A DNA stretch of 34,320 bases from assembly GCA_945872405.1 (NCBI GenBank), contig CAMBZT010000022.1, positions 1 to 34,320 of the forward strand, given 5' to 3'. The notes under the pieces were generated by a model that made no database searches, was not told the origin of the DNA, and saw only the letters and a list, made by a program, of their open reading frames with translations. Within the stretch, counting starts at the first letter, position 1; each line of letters starts with the position of its first letter. The stretch is from Chitinophaga pinensis (GTDB lineage: Bacteria; Bacteroidota; Bacteroidia; Chitinophagales; CAMDFR01). The translations under genes were made by a program, and so were the position numbers. This document shows, piece by piece, positions 24,806-33,987 of the stretch.

Positions 24806-27370
24806 ATGAAATATAAGAAAATAAATCTTTTCAGTTTACTATTACTTCTATGTTTTTTATTCATATCAAATTTTCAAGGATATGGTCAAAGCACTCCAGA
24901 CCCGGGACTAATTGGTCCTTTAGCAGTTACAAAAGTAGGTTATAATTTAGGAAATATGGCTTTCAAGCCACCTTCCTTTGCAGACACTGTTGAGTTAAGA
25001 GGTTCCATTCATTATCCAACTTTATTAATTGGTGGACCTTTTCCGGTTTTGGTATTCCTACATGGCAGACACACTACAATTTTCCAGACTTCAAATCCTG
25101 CAAATGATGCCTTAGCTTGGCCCCCACCAGCTGGATGGGAATCAGTGACAAGTTTCGAAGGCTACGATACCCTTGCTAGGTTAATGGCAAGTCATGGTTA
25201 TGTTGTAGTTTCTATCTCAGCTAATGGAATCAACGCCTCTGATGCTAGTAGTTTTGATGCCGGAATGTCAGCTAGAGGTGAATTAGTTCAACGTCATTTA
25301 GATTTATTAAATACCTATAATACAGTTGGAGGAGCCCCCTTTAGTTCACTATTCGTAGGTAAATTAGACATGCAAAACATAGGTACAATGGGACATTCAA
25401 GAGGAGGTGAAGGTGTTGTTTTTAATGCCCTCTACAATCGATCTTTGGGAAGTCCTTATGGGATTAAAGCAGTTTTAACTCTTGCACCAGTTGATTTCTC
25501 CAGACGTGTTTTGAATGGAATCGCTCTGCTAAATATCGCACCTTATTGCGATGGCGATGTCTCAAACATACAAGGAGTGCACTTTTATGACGACGCAAGA
25601 TACACAGACCCATCTGATACAACGCCTAAGTTTAGCGTTTTGATGTTAGGTGCGAATCATAACTTTTATAATACTGTATGGACACCTGGGTTATACATAG
25701 CTGCCACCGCAGATGATTGGAATGATTACGTTGGAGGCTCACTGCCCTACTGTGGTACATCTGGTGTTGGCTCCAAACGATTGAGTCCCATAAAACAACG
25801 AGCGGCATTGAATACATATGCTGCAGCTTTTTATAGAGAATACATCGGACATGAAACTGAATTTGCACCAATTCTTGAAGTAGAAGATATTATTCCACCT
25901 GTTTCTTCCCGATTAGATAGTACCGCTGTTTTTGTTTCTTATCATCCTACTCGCTTTAATAGATTAGATATCAATAGAACAGATACATCCATTAGAATCA
26001 CTACAAATAACCTGGCAGATTCTGTAAAGTCTAATGGCTTATTAATTTCAGCCATTTGTGGTGGAGGTCTTTCTATGACTAGTTGTGGAATTAGTTCATC
26101 TTCTACCAGAGAACCTCACAAAGGCTCATCAGGAGTAAAAGGATTAGCACAAATGAACATGAAATGGAATAACCCTACAGATTATTACCAAAATAATATT
26201 CCAAGTGCTTATAAAAACATCAGTGCATATAAAAGCATTCTATTCAGAACTTCTATCAACTATGTCGAGTATACTGGTGGTTTAAGTTTAGACTATTCTT
26301 TGCAGATTACAGACTCTGTTGGAAATACGGCAAGTGTGAAAATAAGTGACTATACAGAAGCTAACTTCTATCCGCCTGGAGTTGTTACAGGTTATTTGCC
26401 CAAGATAATGTTTAATAGCGTTAGAATTCCCTTGAGCGCCTACACCGGAATTAATATCACGAAAGTCAAAAATATTAAGTTTTTGTTTGATCGATCAACT
26501 GCAGGGGGCATCTTAATTTCAGATTTAACTTTTACGGGACAAGAAGATCAATGTGGATTAGTCAATACCAGATTTGGATATGACAGCATTGGTGGATACA
26601 ATACAAACTTCTATGATAGCTCCGTTGTTACCCCTGGCGCAAGCCTAAGTTGGTCTTGGATATTTGGTGATCCTACAACAGGTGCCTCCAACACATCTAC
26701 TCTATCAAATCCTACACATACTTTTAGTGGAGATGGAAGTTATACTGTTTGTTTGGCCATAAATTCACTTAAAACAAATGGTGTAACTTGTAGAGACACA
26801 TTCTGTACTACCGTTATAAAAGCTACTCAATGTAATGTGATTGATGCCTTATACTCTGCTGACTCTATTGGAAATTTTGATATCGCATTCAACGACGGCT
26901 CCATTGTCAATCCTGGTGATGTAGTGTCGTGGCGTTGGGATTTTGGCGATCCTGCTTCTGGAGTACTAGACACCTCATCGCTACAGAATCCAATGCATAC
27001 TTACCCTGGAGCTGGGACTTATTCCGTTTGTTTAAAAATTAGATCATTAACCAACAGAGGATTTAATTGCATCGATTCGGTTTGTACTAATGTGGTAGTA
27101 AAACAATTTGTAGATCATACTGGAATCGAGAATCAGGATAAATCACACATTTATATTTTCCCAAATCCAGCTAAAGATTACCTTGATATCAGAGGAGCCG
27201 CAAGAACTGATGTTATTGAACTTTATAACCAGTTTGGACAAATTGTATTTAGCAGCGTCATAGGTCAATCAATTGTGAAATTGCCAGAAACATTAGCAAC
27301 TGGAATGTATTTTGCTACTATCATTACGGAGAATGGAAAACTCTACAAAAAGATACTTATTCGTAGATAA
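24806..27370 (+). CDS. T9SS-secreted alpha/beta-hydrolase with two PKD domains
   Basis: This 854 aa protein has a signal peptide (1-28), then an alpha/beta-hydrolase of the PAF-acetylhydrolase/chlorophyllase-like type. It shows an oxyanion-side motif VFLHGRHTT, nucleophile S198 in GHSRGGEGV, a likely acid in CDGDV (D249 or D251) and H285 in GANHNFYN. Residues ~380-590 form an unassigned beta-rich region. Two PKD domains follow (~595-670 with WIFGDPTTG and PTHTFSGDGSYTVCLAI; ~675-760 with WDFGDPASG and MHTYPGAGTYSVCLKI). The last ~80 residues are a type IX sorting domain (IYIFPNPAKDYLDI, ATGMYFATIITENGKLYKK). It should be exported across the outer membrane and anchored or released. Whether it is an esterase, lipase or depolymerase is not determinable. 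A strong terminator follows. Confidence 0.88.
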   Translation: MKYKKINLFSLLLLLCFLFISNFQGYGQSTPDPGLIGPLAVTKVGYNLGNMAFKPPSFADTVELRGSIHYPTLLIGGPFPVLVFLHGRHTTIFQTSNPANDALAWPPPAGWESVTSFEGYDTLARLMASHGYVVVSISANGINASDASSFDAGMSARGELVQRHLDLLNTYNTVGGAPFSSLFVGKLDMQNIGTMGHSRGGEGVVFNALYNRSLGSPYGIKAVLTLAPVDFSRRVLNGIALLNIAPYCDGDVSNIQGVHFYDDARYTDPSDTTPKFSVLMLGANHNFYNTVWTPGLYIAATADDWNDYVGGSLPYCGTSGVGSKRLSPIKQRAALNTYAAAFYREYIGHETEFAPILEVEDIIPPVSSRLDSTAVFVSYHPTRFNRLDINRTDTSIRITTNNLADSVKSNGLLISAICGGGLSMTSCGISSSSTREPHKGSSGVKGLAQMNMKWNNPTDYYQNNIPSAYKNISAYKSILFRTSINYVEYTGGLSLDYSLQITDSVGNTASVKISDYTEANFYPPGVVTGYLPKIMFNSVRIPLSAYTGINITKVKNIKFLFDRSTAGGILISDLTFTGQEDQCGLVNTRFGYDSIGGYNTNFYDSSVVTPGASLSWSWIFGDPTTGASNTSTLSNPTHTFSGDGSYTVCLAINSLKTNGVTCRDTFCTTVIKATQCNVIDALYSADSIGNFDIAFNDGSIVNPGDVVSWRWDFGDPASGVLDTSSLQNPMHTYPGAGTYSVCLKIRSLTNRGFNCIDSVCTNVVVKQFVDHTGIENQDKSHIYIFPNPAKDYLDIRGAARTDVIELYNQFGQIVFSSVIGQSIVKLPETLATGMYFATIITENGKLYKKILIRR

Positions 27371-27394
27371 TTATTATTACGACATTTTAAGAAG

Positions 27395-27428
27395 AACTGG
27401 AATTGCTGATGTGATTTCAGTTTTTTTT
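27395..27428 (+). terminator. Intrinsic terminator of the T9SS hydrolase gene
   Basis: AACTGGAAT (27395-27403) pairs with ATTTCAGTT (27414-27422), nine pairs including one G-U, around a 10 nt loop. A run of T to 27428 follows. It lies 24 nt after the stop codon. The rest of the interval to 27598 holds a 10 nt palindrome AACTTAAGTT and otherwise nothing I can support. Confidence 0.8.
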
Positions 27429-27598
27429 GAGCAATAACTTAAGTTGTTATCAGAGTAAAAATTAACACAAATAGTTGGAGTATCTTTAAGGTTGAAAAAT
27501 AACTATCTAAGTTATATTACATACATGTTAAACCTCATCTTTTTTGATGATTTTTTTCTTTAATGAAACTTATTTTTCCTTTTTATGTTTAAAACATT

Positions 27599-28090
27599 AT
27601 GAAAAACATACACGACTTTAGCGTAAAAACAATAACTGGTGAAGAAAAGAGTCTTTCAGATTATAATGGCAAAGTATTGCTGATTGTTAATACTGCCTCT
27701 AAGTGTGGACTCACCCCACAGTTGAGAGAAATGCAAGAACTATATGAAACCTTTAAGGGACAAGCTTTTGAAATATTAGCATTCCCCTCTAATAATTTTG
27801 CCGGGCAAGAACCACTAGAAGGCAAAGCAATTCAAGAGTTTTGCTCATTAGAATACAGAACCACTTTTCCATTGTTTGACAAAATTGATGTGATTGGTTT
27901 AAATAGAGACCCATTGTATTCCTTTTTGTCTTCTAAAAAAGAGAACGGCAAAGTAAACATTTCGCCAAAGTGGAATTTTCAGAAATACTTGGTGAATAAA
28001 AAAGGAGAGGTTATCGATTACTTTCTACCTATCACCTCTCCCACTTCCTCTAGCGTGATTAAAAAAATTGAAAAACTGATTGCACAATAA
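27599..28090 (+). CDS. Glutathione peroxidase family protein (thioredoxin-type, Cys)
   Basis: The 163 aa protein reduces hydrogen or lipid peroxides. The peroxidatic residue is cysteine, C36 in VNTASKCGLTPQ. The catalytic tetrad is completed by Q70 (NNFAGQEP), W125 and N126 (PKWNFQKYLV). A second cysteine, C82 in EFCSLEYRTTFPLFDKIDV, is in the place of the resolving cysteine of thioredoxin-dependent GPx enzymes, so thioredoxin is a more likely reductant than glutathione. There is no signal peptide, so it is cytoplasmic. It precedes bshB1, another gene of thiol and redox defence, by 53 nt; a separate TAnnTTTG box for bshB1 suggests independent expression is possible. Confidence 0.93.
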   Translation: MKNIHDFSVKTITGEEKSLSDYNGKVLLIVNTASKCGLTPQLREMQELYETFKGQAFEILAFPSNNFAGQEPLEGKAIQEFCSLEYRTTFPLFDKIDVIGLNRDPLYSFLSSKKENGKVNISPKWNFQKYLVNKKGEVIDYFLPITSPTSSSVIKKIEKLIAQ

Positions 28091-28117
28091 TCAATGCGTG
28101 ATTCGTTGCTGTTTTGT

Positions 28118-28125
28118 TATATTTG
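28118..28125 (+). promoter_or_regulatory. Candidate -7 box for bshB1
   Basis: TATATTTG matches TAnnTTTG 18 nt before the ATG at 28144. The short distance implies a very short leader. No -33 TTG is seen at the usual spacing. Confidence 0.4.
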
Positions 28126-28143
28126 TTATAAACTAATCAAACC

Positions 28144-28860
28144 ATGAAACTTGATATTTTAGCAATAGGTATACATCCAGACGACATTGAATTAGGTTGT
28201 GGAGGAACCATAGCAAAACATTGTGCCCTTGGCTATAAGGTAGGTATTTTAGATTTGAGTCATGGGGAGTTGGGAACACGGGGTACCCCTCAAACTAGAC
28301 TAAAAGAAGCAGCAGATGCTGGTAAAATTTTAGGCGTTGAATTCAGAGAACATCTCAATTTTGCGGATGGATTTTTCACGAATGATAAGGCGCATCAACT
28401 AGAAATCATAAAAATTATAAGGAAATACAGACCAGATATTGTCCTAGCAAATGCGGAAAAAGATAGGCATCCAGATCATTGTAGGGCTGCTCAGTTGATT
28501 GCTGATGCTTGCTTTTATTCAGGCCTACGAATGATTGAAACTACCTTAGATGATGTTTCACAAGAAGCATGGCGCCCAAAGAATCTATATCATTACATTC
28601 AAGCATATAATACCACTCCTGCATTTGTTGTTGATGTAACAGGATATGATGGCATCAAGATGGAAGCTATATTGGCTTATAAATCGCAATTTTATAATCC
28701 TAATTCTGAAGAACCTGATACATATATTTCTTCTCCCGAATTCTTAGAAGCTATAAAGGCAAGAATGTTAGATTTCGGAACGATCATTGGTACCTCTTAT
28801 GCTGAAGGCTTCACTGTGCAAAGACATATTGCGATAAAAGAGTTTAAGGATTTATTTTAG
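28144..28860 (+). CDS. bshB1: Bacillithiol biosynthesis deacetylase BshB1
   Basis: BshB1 removes the acetyl group from N-acetylglucosaminyl-malate, the second step in making bacillithiol, the low-molecular-weight thiol of Bacillota and many Bacteroidota. The 238 aa length fits. The zinc-binding PIG-L/LmbE motifs are AIGIHPDDIELGCGG (H11, D14) and KDRHPDHCRAAQL (H112). SHGELGTRGTPQTRLKEA is the characteristic segment after the second strand. The C-terminal segment YNPNSEEPDTYISSPEFLEA and GTSYAEGF agree with BshB1 rather than other LmbE proteins. BshA and BshC are not in the window. Confidence 0.93.
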   Translation: MKLDILAIGIHPDDIELGCGGTIAKHCALGYKVGILDLSHGELGTRGTPQTRLKEAADAGKILGVEFREHLNFADGFFTNDKAHQLEIIKIIRKYRPDIVLANAEKDRHPDHCRAAQLIADACFYSGLRMIETTLDDVSQEAWRPKNLYHYIQAYNTTPAFVVDVTGYDGIKMEAILAYKSQFYNPNSEEPDTYISSPEFLEAIKARMLDFGTIIGTSYAEGFTVQRHIAIKEFKDLF

Positions 28861-28895
28861 AAAACTAATTTTTACTTATTAAATAAGGAAAGAAA

Positions 28896-29816
28896 CTAGC
28901 TCTTCAAATACTCTTTTGCCCAATTATCCTTTTCCTCACTTGTCCATAAATTGGGAAAAAACTTTCTTTGCTGAAAAGCAGGATGCAAATACTTTTGCCA
29001 ATCGCTTCCACCTGTCGCTTTCGTATTTTCTCCTTTCTTATTCAAATAAGCTTGTGCAGTAGTTAAATGCACCAAAGGCCATTTAATATTATATAATCGA
29101 TCAAATTTTCGAAGCGTCTCAACTAATCTTGTATTGCCTTCATCAAGTGTCATTTTACTTAATTTAGAAAATACATTGATGTCCTTCATTGCGTAGGCAT
29201 GACGAATTAAATCCTGCAAATATTTATCTTCAAAATGCTGTAAAGTCAGCGATTTCTCTCCAGTTTGTCTATTCAATCCTGCCTCTTGCCAATATACAAA
29301 ATGAAACATCTCTTCAATACTTGCATTTTCTGGAACTAATTTTTTAGTAGGTCCATTGACTAAATTAGCAATATCTGTAAAGCACAATTCTATATACCTA
29401 AAAGAAACCGATTGTAAACCACTGGCTGGTGTTAAACTCAATCTGAATTGACTGTAATCGTCATAATCCATTCCTTCACTCATAATGCTAAATGAATTAA
29501 TGAGAAGTTCTGTATAACGATTAATTCGCTCCATCTTATCAATAAATAGCTCAGTACTTATATTCTCAATGGAAATAATCTGATTCACTTCATTGCGTAT
29601 GAGTTTAAGCATCAATTCAGTGATTTGATGATAGATGATAAAAATCTCCTCATCAGCGAAATTAGTCTTTGGTTTTTGGAGAGAAAGTAAAGTATCCACT
29701 TCAATGTAATCCCAGTAATTGATTGGTTTGGAGTGTAATAGCCCCTTTAAATAAATTTCAGGGTCTTGATTCATCGCCTTATATTTTTCGATGATTTTAT
29801 CTATGGTATCTTGCAT
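28896..29816 (-). CDS. Tryptophan 2,3-dioxygenase family protein
   Basis: The 306 aa cytoplasmic protein belongs to the heme tryptophan 2,3-dioxygenase family, which opens the indole ring to N-formylkynurenine. Family positions seen are H63 in IYHQITELMLKLI (distal base), R140 in SVSFRYIEL (carboxylate binding), H250 in KWPLVHLTTAQAYL (proximal heme ligand) and T268 in ATGGSDWQKYL. The sequence is clearly diverged from proteobacterial enzymes, for instance LMLK in place of LWxK, so substrate use may differ. ATG 29816 is chosen over a TTG at 29837, which would add seven residues. It follows the DUF2461 gene by 56 nt on the same strand. No kynureninase or formamidase gene is nearby. Confidence 0.87.
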   Translation of the reverse strand: MQDTIDKIIEKYKAMNQDPEIYLKGLLHSKPINYWDYIEVDTLLSLQKPKTNFADEEIFIIYHQITELMLKLIRNEVNQIISIENISTELFIDKMERINRYTELLINSFSIMSEGMDYDDYSQFRLSLTPASGLQSVSFRYIELCFTDIANLVNGPTKKLVPENASIEEMFHFVYWQEAGLNRQTGEKSLTLQHFEDKYLQDLIRHAYAMKDINVFSKLSKMTLDEGNTRLVETLRKFDRLYNIKWPLVHLTTAQAYLNKKGENTKATGGSDWQKYLHPAFQQRKFFPNLWTSEEKDNWAKEYLKS

Positions 29817-29872
29817 TTTGTTGAAGTCTTTTAACAATTGTAAAGGTATAAGAAATCTCTTTTCAAAACAGA

Positions 29873-30541
29873 CTAATATGTAAGTGCTTCATACAAAAAT
29901 TGACTCATTGGTCTTGTGGCTTTATAGGAAGTAACAATCGTTTTAATTAGGTCTTTACTTAGTAATAAATCCGATTGCCATTCTTCAATCATCAAAAATT
30001 GCTTGTTGTAGATATAAGGTTGAGTTAGCGCAAATTCTTTCATTTCTTTAGGAATGATTTTAGATTTCTCTCCTTGTATTTCCACAAAATGTTTTTTAAA
30101 GTTTTTATCATTAATAATCACTTCGAAGCGATCCTTGTTTTCTATAATAAACGTTCGAATATTTCTCAAAGCTTTGGTCTCTGGCATATAAACGCCACTA
30201 TACAAAGCAATACGCTTGGCATTCACCTCAAGATAGAAACCAGGATTGAGCATATCCTTTCTGCCGTCTTTAGCAATATTAGCCGACACATTTGTTTTGT
30301 ATGGTGTCTTATCCTTACTAAATCTTATATCTCTGTTGATACGATAGATTGCTTCCTTTGCCTCAATAGCAATTTCTTTATCAATCTTAAAAACCTCTTC
30401 TAACAAGGCAGCAATAAAATGATGAAATGGTTTTTTAATCACCTCTTCATATCTACCCTTGTTTGCATTAAACCAATCGCGATTATTGTTTTTTGTGAGT
30501 TCAGTTAAGAACTTTACAAATTCCTTGCTAAAATACTCCAT
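29873..30541 (-). CDS. DUF2461 family protein
   Basis: This 222 aa cytoplasmic protein matches the DUF2461 (TIGR02453) family: FSKEFVKFLTELTKNNNRDW at the start, FNANKGRYEEVIKKPFHHFI, IYRINRDIRFSKDKTPYKTN, then GFYLEVNAKRIALYSGVYMP. The family has no established biochemical function; the conserved basic and aromatic motifs suggest ligand or nucleic-acid contact but that is a guess. It lies upstream of the tryptophan dioxygenase gene and divergent from the class IV aminotransferase gene, with about 80 nt between the two starts. Confidence 0.85.
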   Translation of the reverse strand: MEYFSKEFVKFLTELTKNNNRDWFNANKGRYEEVIKKPFHHFIAALLEEVFKIDKEIAIEAKEAIYRINRDIRFSKDKTPYKTNVSANIAKDGRKDMLNPGFYLEVNAKRIALYSGVYMPETKALRNIRTFIIENKDRFEVIINDKNFKKHFVEIQGEKSKIIPKEMKEFALTQPYIYNKQFLMIEEWQSDLLLSKDLIKTIVTSYKATRPMSQFLYEALTY

Positions 30542-30621
30542 CGTTTTTTCTTACATTTTATATTAAAGAAATAGACTTATTTTGTGCCCATATCATTCAT
30601 TAAATATAGATTTTTTTTTCG

Positions 30622-31443
30622 ATGTACAAATTGATAAATAATGAAATACAAGCTGTTGAAGATTCATCTCTAAATGCAAGAGCTGCTAAGTATGGTGATG
30701 GTTTTTTTGAGACAATAAGTGCTTCAGAAAAAAATCTATTTTTGTTTGATTATCACTACGAAAGAATCATCAAAAGTTTTAGATATCTTTATTTTACAGA
30801 AGATAGTTTACCCAGTGAGCATCAATTAGAATCATTCTTACGACAGCAATTGCAAGCAAACTTATTCAAAAAAAGCAGAATCAATCTTCAATTTTTTCGA
30901 GATGCAAGCGGCTATTATACTCCCTCATCAAATCAAGCGGCCTTTACTACCAGTATTGTCGATTTAACGCCCACCGTTCAGCAACAAGAAACATATACTA
31001 TTGGCATATACACAGAGAATAAAAAATATGCGAATCCTTTGTCTGAAATAAAAAGTTCGAATGCCTTAATCTCCGTCTTAGCGGCCACATGGAAAGCAAT
31101 GACTGGTATAGATGATGCCATCTTACTAAACGCAGAAGGCAATATTTGCGAAGCCACAGCATCCAATATTTTTATCGTTAAAAACAATAAAATATATACG
31201 CCTCCATTACGTGATGCCCCTATAGATGGTGTTATGCGCCGGTATCTAATAGAGTGCTTACTAGAAAAAGACATCCCAATTATTGAAAAAAGTCTTAAAG
31301 ACAATGAGCTTTTCGAAGCAGATGAGGTCTTTCTAAGTAATACAATTTCAAAAATTCAATCTGTAACTTCTTTTGGGGAACTCATAAAGTATGGTACTGC
31401 ATTTACCAAAGAAATAAAAGAATTACTAGACATAGAGGCATAG
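30622..31443 (+). CDS. Class IV PLP aminotransferase / aminodeoxychorismate lyase-like
   Basis: The 273 aa protein is a fold-type IV PLP enzyme. The start LNARAAKYGDGFFETI and the catalytic lysine K144 in LSEIKSSNALISVLAA are visible. The phosphate and cofactor segment is DDAILLNAEGNICEATASNIFIVKNNKIYTPPL, given here by its ends DDAILLNAEG and SNIF. DGVMRRYLIECL and EVFLSNTISKIQSV complete the fold. The family includes PabC (4-amino-4-deoxychorismate lyase for folate), branched-chain and D-amino-acid aminotransferases. The short length and lack of the BCAT signature favour a PabC-type role, but PabA and PabB are not adjacent. It converges with kdsB. Confidence 0.8.
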   Translation: MYKLINNEIQAVEDSSLNARAAKYGDGFFETISASEKNLFLFDYHYERIIKSFRYLYFTEDSLPSEHQLESFLRQQLQANLFKKSRINLQFFRDASGYYTPSSNQAAFTTSIVDLTPTVQQQETYTIGIYTENKKYANPLSEIKSSNALISVLAATWKAMTGIDDAILLNAEGNICEATASNIFIVKNNKIYTPPLRDAPIDGVMRRYLIECLLEKDIPIIEKSLKDNELFEADEVFLSNTISKIQSVTSFGELIKYGTAFTKEIKELLDIEA

Positions 31444-31476
31444 TATACTCCGAACAATGAGGTCAGTTGTTTTTGC

Positions 31477-32202
31477 CTAAAAGTACTTTTTTAACAACCT
31501 ATCGAGATCTGCTGGCACATCTATCGAATCTGCTTCTAAATTGGTTTCCAATAACTGTATTTCAAAACCATTTTCTAACCACCGCAATTGCTCCAACATC
31601 TCAATTTGTTCGTAACTACTCGCTGGCAACTTCACCACCTCTAGCAAAACATTTGTACGAAAAGCATACAGTCCAATATGCTTATAATATTGTGCAGAGG
31701 CAAGTTCATTTCTATTAAAAGGAATGGCGGCGCGACTAAAGTACATCGCTTTATTTGCCTTATTCTTTACAACCTTAATGATGTTTGAATTCGCAATATA
31801 GCTTGAATCTTCTATTGCCTTTATCAGTGTAACAATCTGAGTTTTCTCGTCAAGAAATGCATGAATCAAGAGCGTGAATAATGCAGGATCTATAAAAGGT
31901 TCATCACCTTGAATATTGATGACAACATCAAAATGCTCCGACAAATTTTCAACTACTTCTGCACAACGTTCACTTCCATTTTGATGGAGCGCTGAGGTCA
32001 TCATCACATCGCCACCAATTTCTAATAGGTGATGGAAAATTCTTTCATCATCTGTGGCCACAACAATCTTACTAAAAAGATTACAATGCTTGGCTTGTTC
32101 GTACACCCTTTGAATCATCGATTTACCAGCGATATCTATCAAAGGCTTACCAGGAAACCTTGTAGATGCGTAACGTGCTGGGATGATACCAAGTATTTTC
32201 AT
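31477..32202 (-). CDS. kdsB: 3-deoxy-manno-octulosonate cytidylyltransferase
   Basis: KdsB activates Kdo as CMP-Kdo for attachment to lipid A in LPS, so the organism has an outer membrane. The 241 aa protein shows the nucleotide-binding IIPARYASTRFPGKPLIDIA, VVATDDERIFHHL, MTSALHQNGSERCAEV, VINIQGDEPFIDP (metal-binding Asp) and the dimer segment YYKHIGLYAFRTNVLLE. The ending EADSIDVPADLDRL is typical. The ATG at 32202 lies 20 nt after the ctpA stop on the same strand, so the two are likely co-transcribed. It converges with the class IV aminotransferase gene. Confidence 0.96.
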   Translation of the reverse strand: MKILGIIPARYASTRFPGKPLIDIAGKSMIQRVYEQAKHCNLFSKIVVATDDERIFHHLLEIGGDVMMTSALHQNGSERCAEVVENLSEHFDVVINIQGDEPFIDPALFTLLIHAFLDEKTQIVTLIKAIEDSSYIANSNIIKVVKNKANKAMYFSRAAIPFNRNELASAQYYKHIGLYAFRTNVLLEVVKLPASSYEQIEMLEQLRWLENGFEIQLLETNLEADSIDVPADLDRLLKKYF

Positions 32203-32222
32203 TTAAAACTGTTTTAACTTAT

Positions 32223-33857
32223 CTACTTTGTCTTTTTAAGTTCTTTAATAGCTCTCAAAAATAGTTCATCGGCTTGATTCAGTACAGGGTACAAACCCTC
32301 ATTTTGCCATTTTTGCTTCGCAATATATGCTTTCAAAGTGTTTCGCAATAATGGATCAATATTTTTCAAATCAGATTCCTTTTTTTCTACACCTTTTGAG
32401 TAGGCATAAGTTAGAAAGTCATTTAGTATTACATTATCTAATACAAACAAACGGTTGAAATCTGCCGAAGACTTATAATTAAGGTATATCCCATTGTTGG
32501 TTCCATATCTACTGATGACATAATCTGGAATAAATCTTCTGAAATCAGCGAGATAATTATATTTTATCGTGGTGTCGTAAGAAACAAAAATATCTGGAGT
32601 GATGCCACCGCCAGCATAGACTTTTCGACCGGCATCGGTAAAATAAACGACCGTATCTTTTGCATGAATACTGTCTCCATTAAAGAATTCGCCACTACTA
32701 TATCTTTCCATAATATCATTGTAATAGTCCTCTGTATTTTTTCCATAGTTTCGTTGAATGCATCTTCCACTCGGCGTATAGTATCTTGCAATGGTCAATC
32801 GAAGTGCAGATCCGTCTGAAAGCAAATATTGCTCTTGTACCAAACCCTTTCCAAAAGATCTACGACCAATAATCGTTCCTCTATCATGATCTTGAATGGC
32901 ACCAGAAATAATTTCACTAGCAGAAGCACTACCTTCATCAATCAAGATACATAACTCACCTTCTTCGAATTGACCTTGTTTAGTTGCCACGTAATCTTGA
33001 CGTGGAAAAGCATTTCCTTTGGTGTATACGACCAATTGTTTACCTCCAATCAATTCATCGGTCATGTCTACTGCTGCTTGTAAATACCCGCCCGGATTTT
33101 GTCGAAGATCGACAATCAGTTTCTTTAATCCTAGTTGCTTCAATTCATACAACTTTTTACCAAATTCATCCGTGGTTGTAGCACTAAAACGATTGACCTT
33201 AATATATCCCACTTCCTTATCAACCATATATGCTACATCAACACTAATCAAAGGAATTTTATCTCTTGTGATAATATAATCAAGTATTTTTTTCTCTCCT
33301 TGACGAAGAATTCCCACCTTTACTTTTGTACCTTTCTCACCACGTAACTTATGCATCACATCATCGTTAGAAATCTTTTTACCTGCTACAATGGTATCAT
33401 TTATTTTTATAATTTTGTCTCCAGATTTTAATCCAGCAAGCTCAGAAGGACCGCCTGTAATAGCATTGGCTACAAGTATTGTGTCTGCCAATATTCTAAA
33501 TTCGATACCAACTCCTTCAAAATTACCTTGCATATCATCATCTACGCCTTCCATTTCGCGACCTGGAATATAGACAGAATGGGGATCTAACATAGATAGA
33601 TAAGTGTTGATGATGTCTTCTTCTAGCTGCTGATCATTTAAAGTATCTACATATTTTTGATTGACATAGTTGATGATTTCATTCAATTTCCCGTATTTCG
33701 TACCAGCCAAGGAGCCGCTTAATTTACCATTGGAGGACTGATTAATGAGGATACCCAATTGCACGCCAATAATCATAACTATAGCAAAGGCCAATGGCAA
33801 TAAAAATGAATATTTTTTCTTTGGCGGGGACGTTGGACTTGAGTTGATTTCGTTCAC
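32223..33857 (-). CDS. ctpA: C-terminal processing peptidase, S41 family
   Basis: This 544 aa periplasmic protease trims or degrades proteins from their C-termini. A short cytoplasmic start is followed by one membrane anchor or signal helix (~17-39). A PDZ domain (~105-190, with GNFEGVGIEF and ELAGLKSGDKIIKINDT) comes next. The S41 domain follows with VGYIKVNRFS, LIVDLRQNPGGYLQAAVDM, the catalytic serine S312 in EGSASASEIISGA and lysine K337 in RRSFGKGLVQEQ; the 25-residue distance is that of the Ser-Lys dyad in Tsp/CtpA. The start codon is GTG at 33857, with a TAnnTTTG box 30 nt upstream. kdsB follows on the same transcript. Confidence 0.94.
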   Translation of the reverse strand: MNEINSSPTSPPKKKYSFLLPLAFAIVMIIGVQLGILINQSSNGKLSGSLAGTKYGKLNEIINYVNQKYVDTLNDQQLEEDIINTYLSMLDPHSVYIPGREMEGVDDDMQGNFEGVGIEFRILADTILVANAITGGPSELAGLKSGDKIIKINDTIVAGKKISNDDVMHKLRGEKGTKVKVGILRQGEKKILDYIITRDKIPLISVDVAYMVDKEVGYIKVNRFSATTTDEFGKKLYELKQLGLKKLIVDLRQNPGGYLQAAVDMTDELIGGKQLVVYTKGNAFPRQDYVATKQGQFEEGELCILIDEGSASASEIISGAIQDHDRGTIIGRRSFGKGLVQEQYLLSDGSALRLTIARYYTPSGRCIQRNYGKNTEDYYNDIMERYSSGEFFNGDSIHAKDTVVYFTDAGRKVYAGGGITPDIFVSYDTTIKYNYLADFRRFIPDYVISRYGTNNGIYLNYKSSADFNRLFVLDNVILNDFLTYAYSKGVEKKESDLKNIDPLLRNTLKAYIAKQKWQNEGLYPVLNQADELFLRAIKELKKTK

Positions 33858-33886
33858 TTTATAGAGGAATTAAATGGATACTAGCT

Positions 33887-33894
33887 CAAAACTA
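33887..33894 (-). promoter_or_regulatory. Candidate -7 box for ctpA-kdsB
   Basis: On the minus strand this reads TAGTTTTG, a TAnnTTTG match, 29 nt before the GTG start of ctpA. No -33 TTG is apparent at 17-23 nt. Confidence 0.45.
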
Positions 33895-33987
33895 TAAATA
33901 GTTTTCGATATGGCTTTGTTTTTTTAAGTTAAAGGAAAACAAATGCCATATAGTTTTAAAACATTCTAACTCAAGTGATGGTATTTA

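Noticed and set aside
31479-31500. The palindrome AAAAGTACTTTT at the kdsB 3' end as a terminator
   Set aside because: It lies over the last codons of kdsB (KKYF), has no G+C pairs beyond the centre and no loop, so it is unlikely to form a stable terminator.
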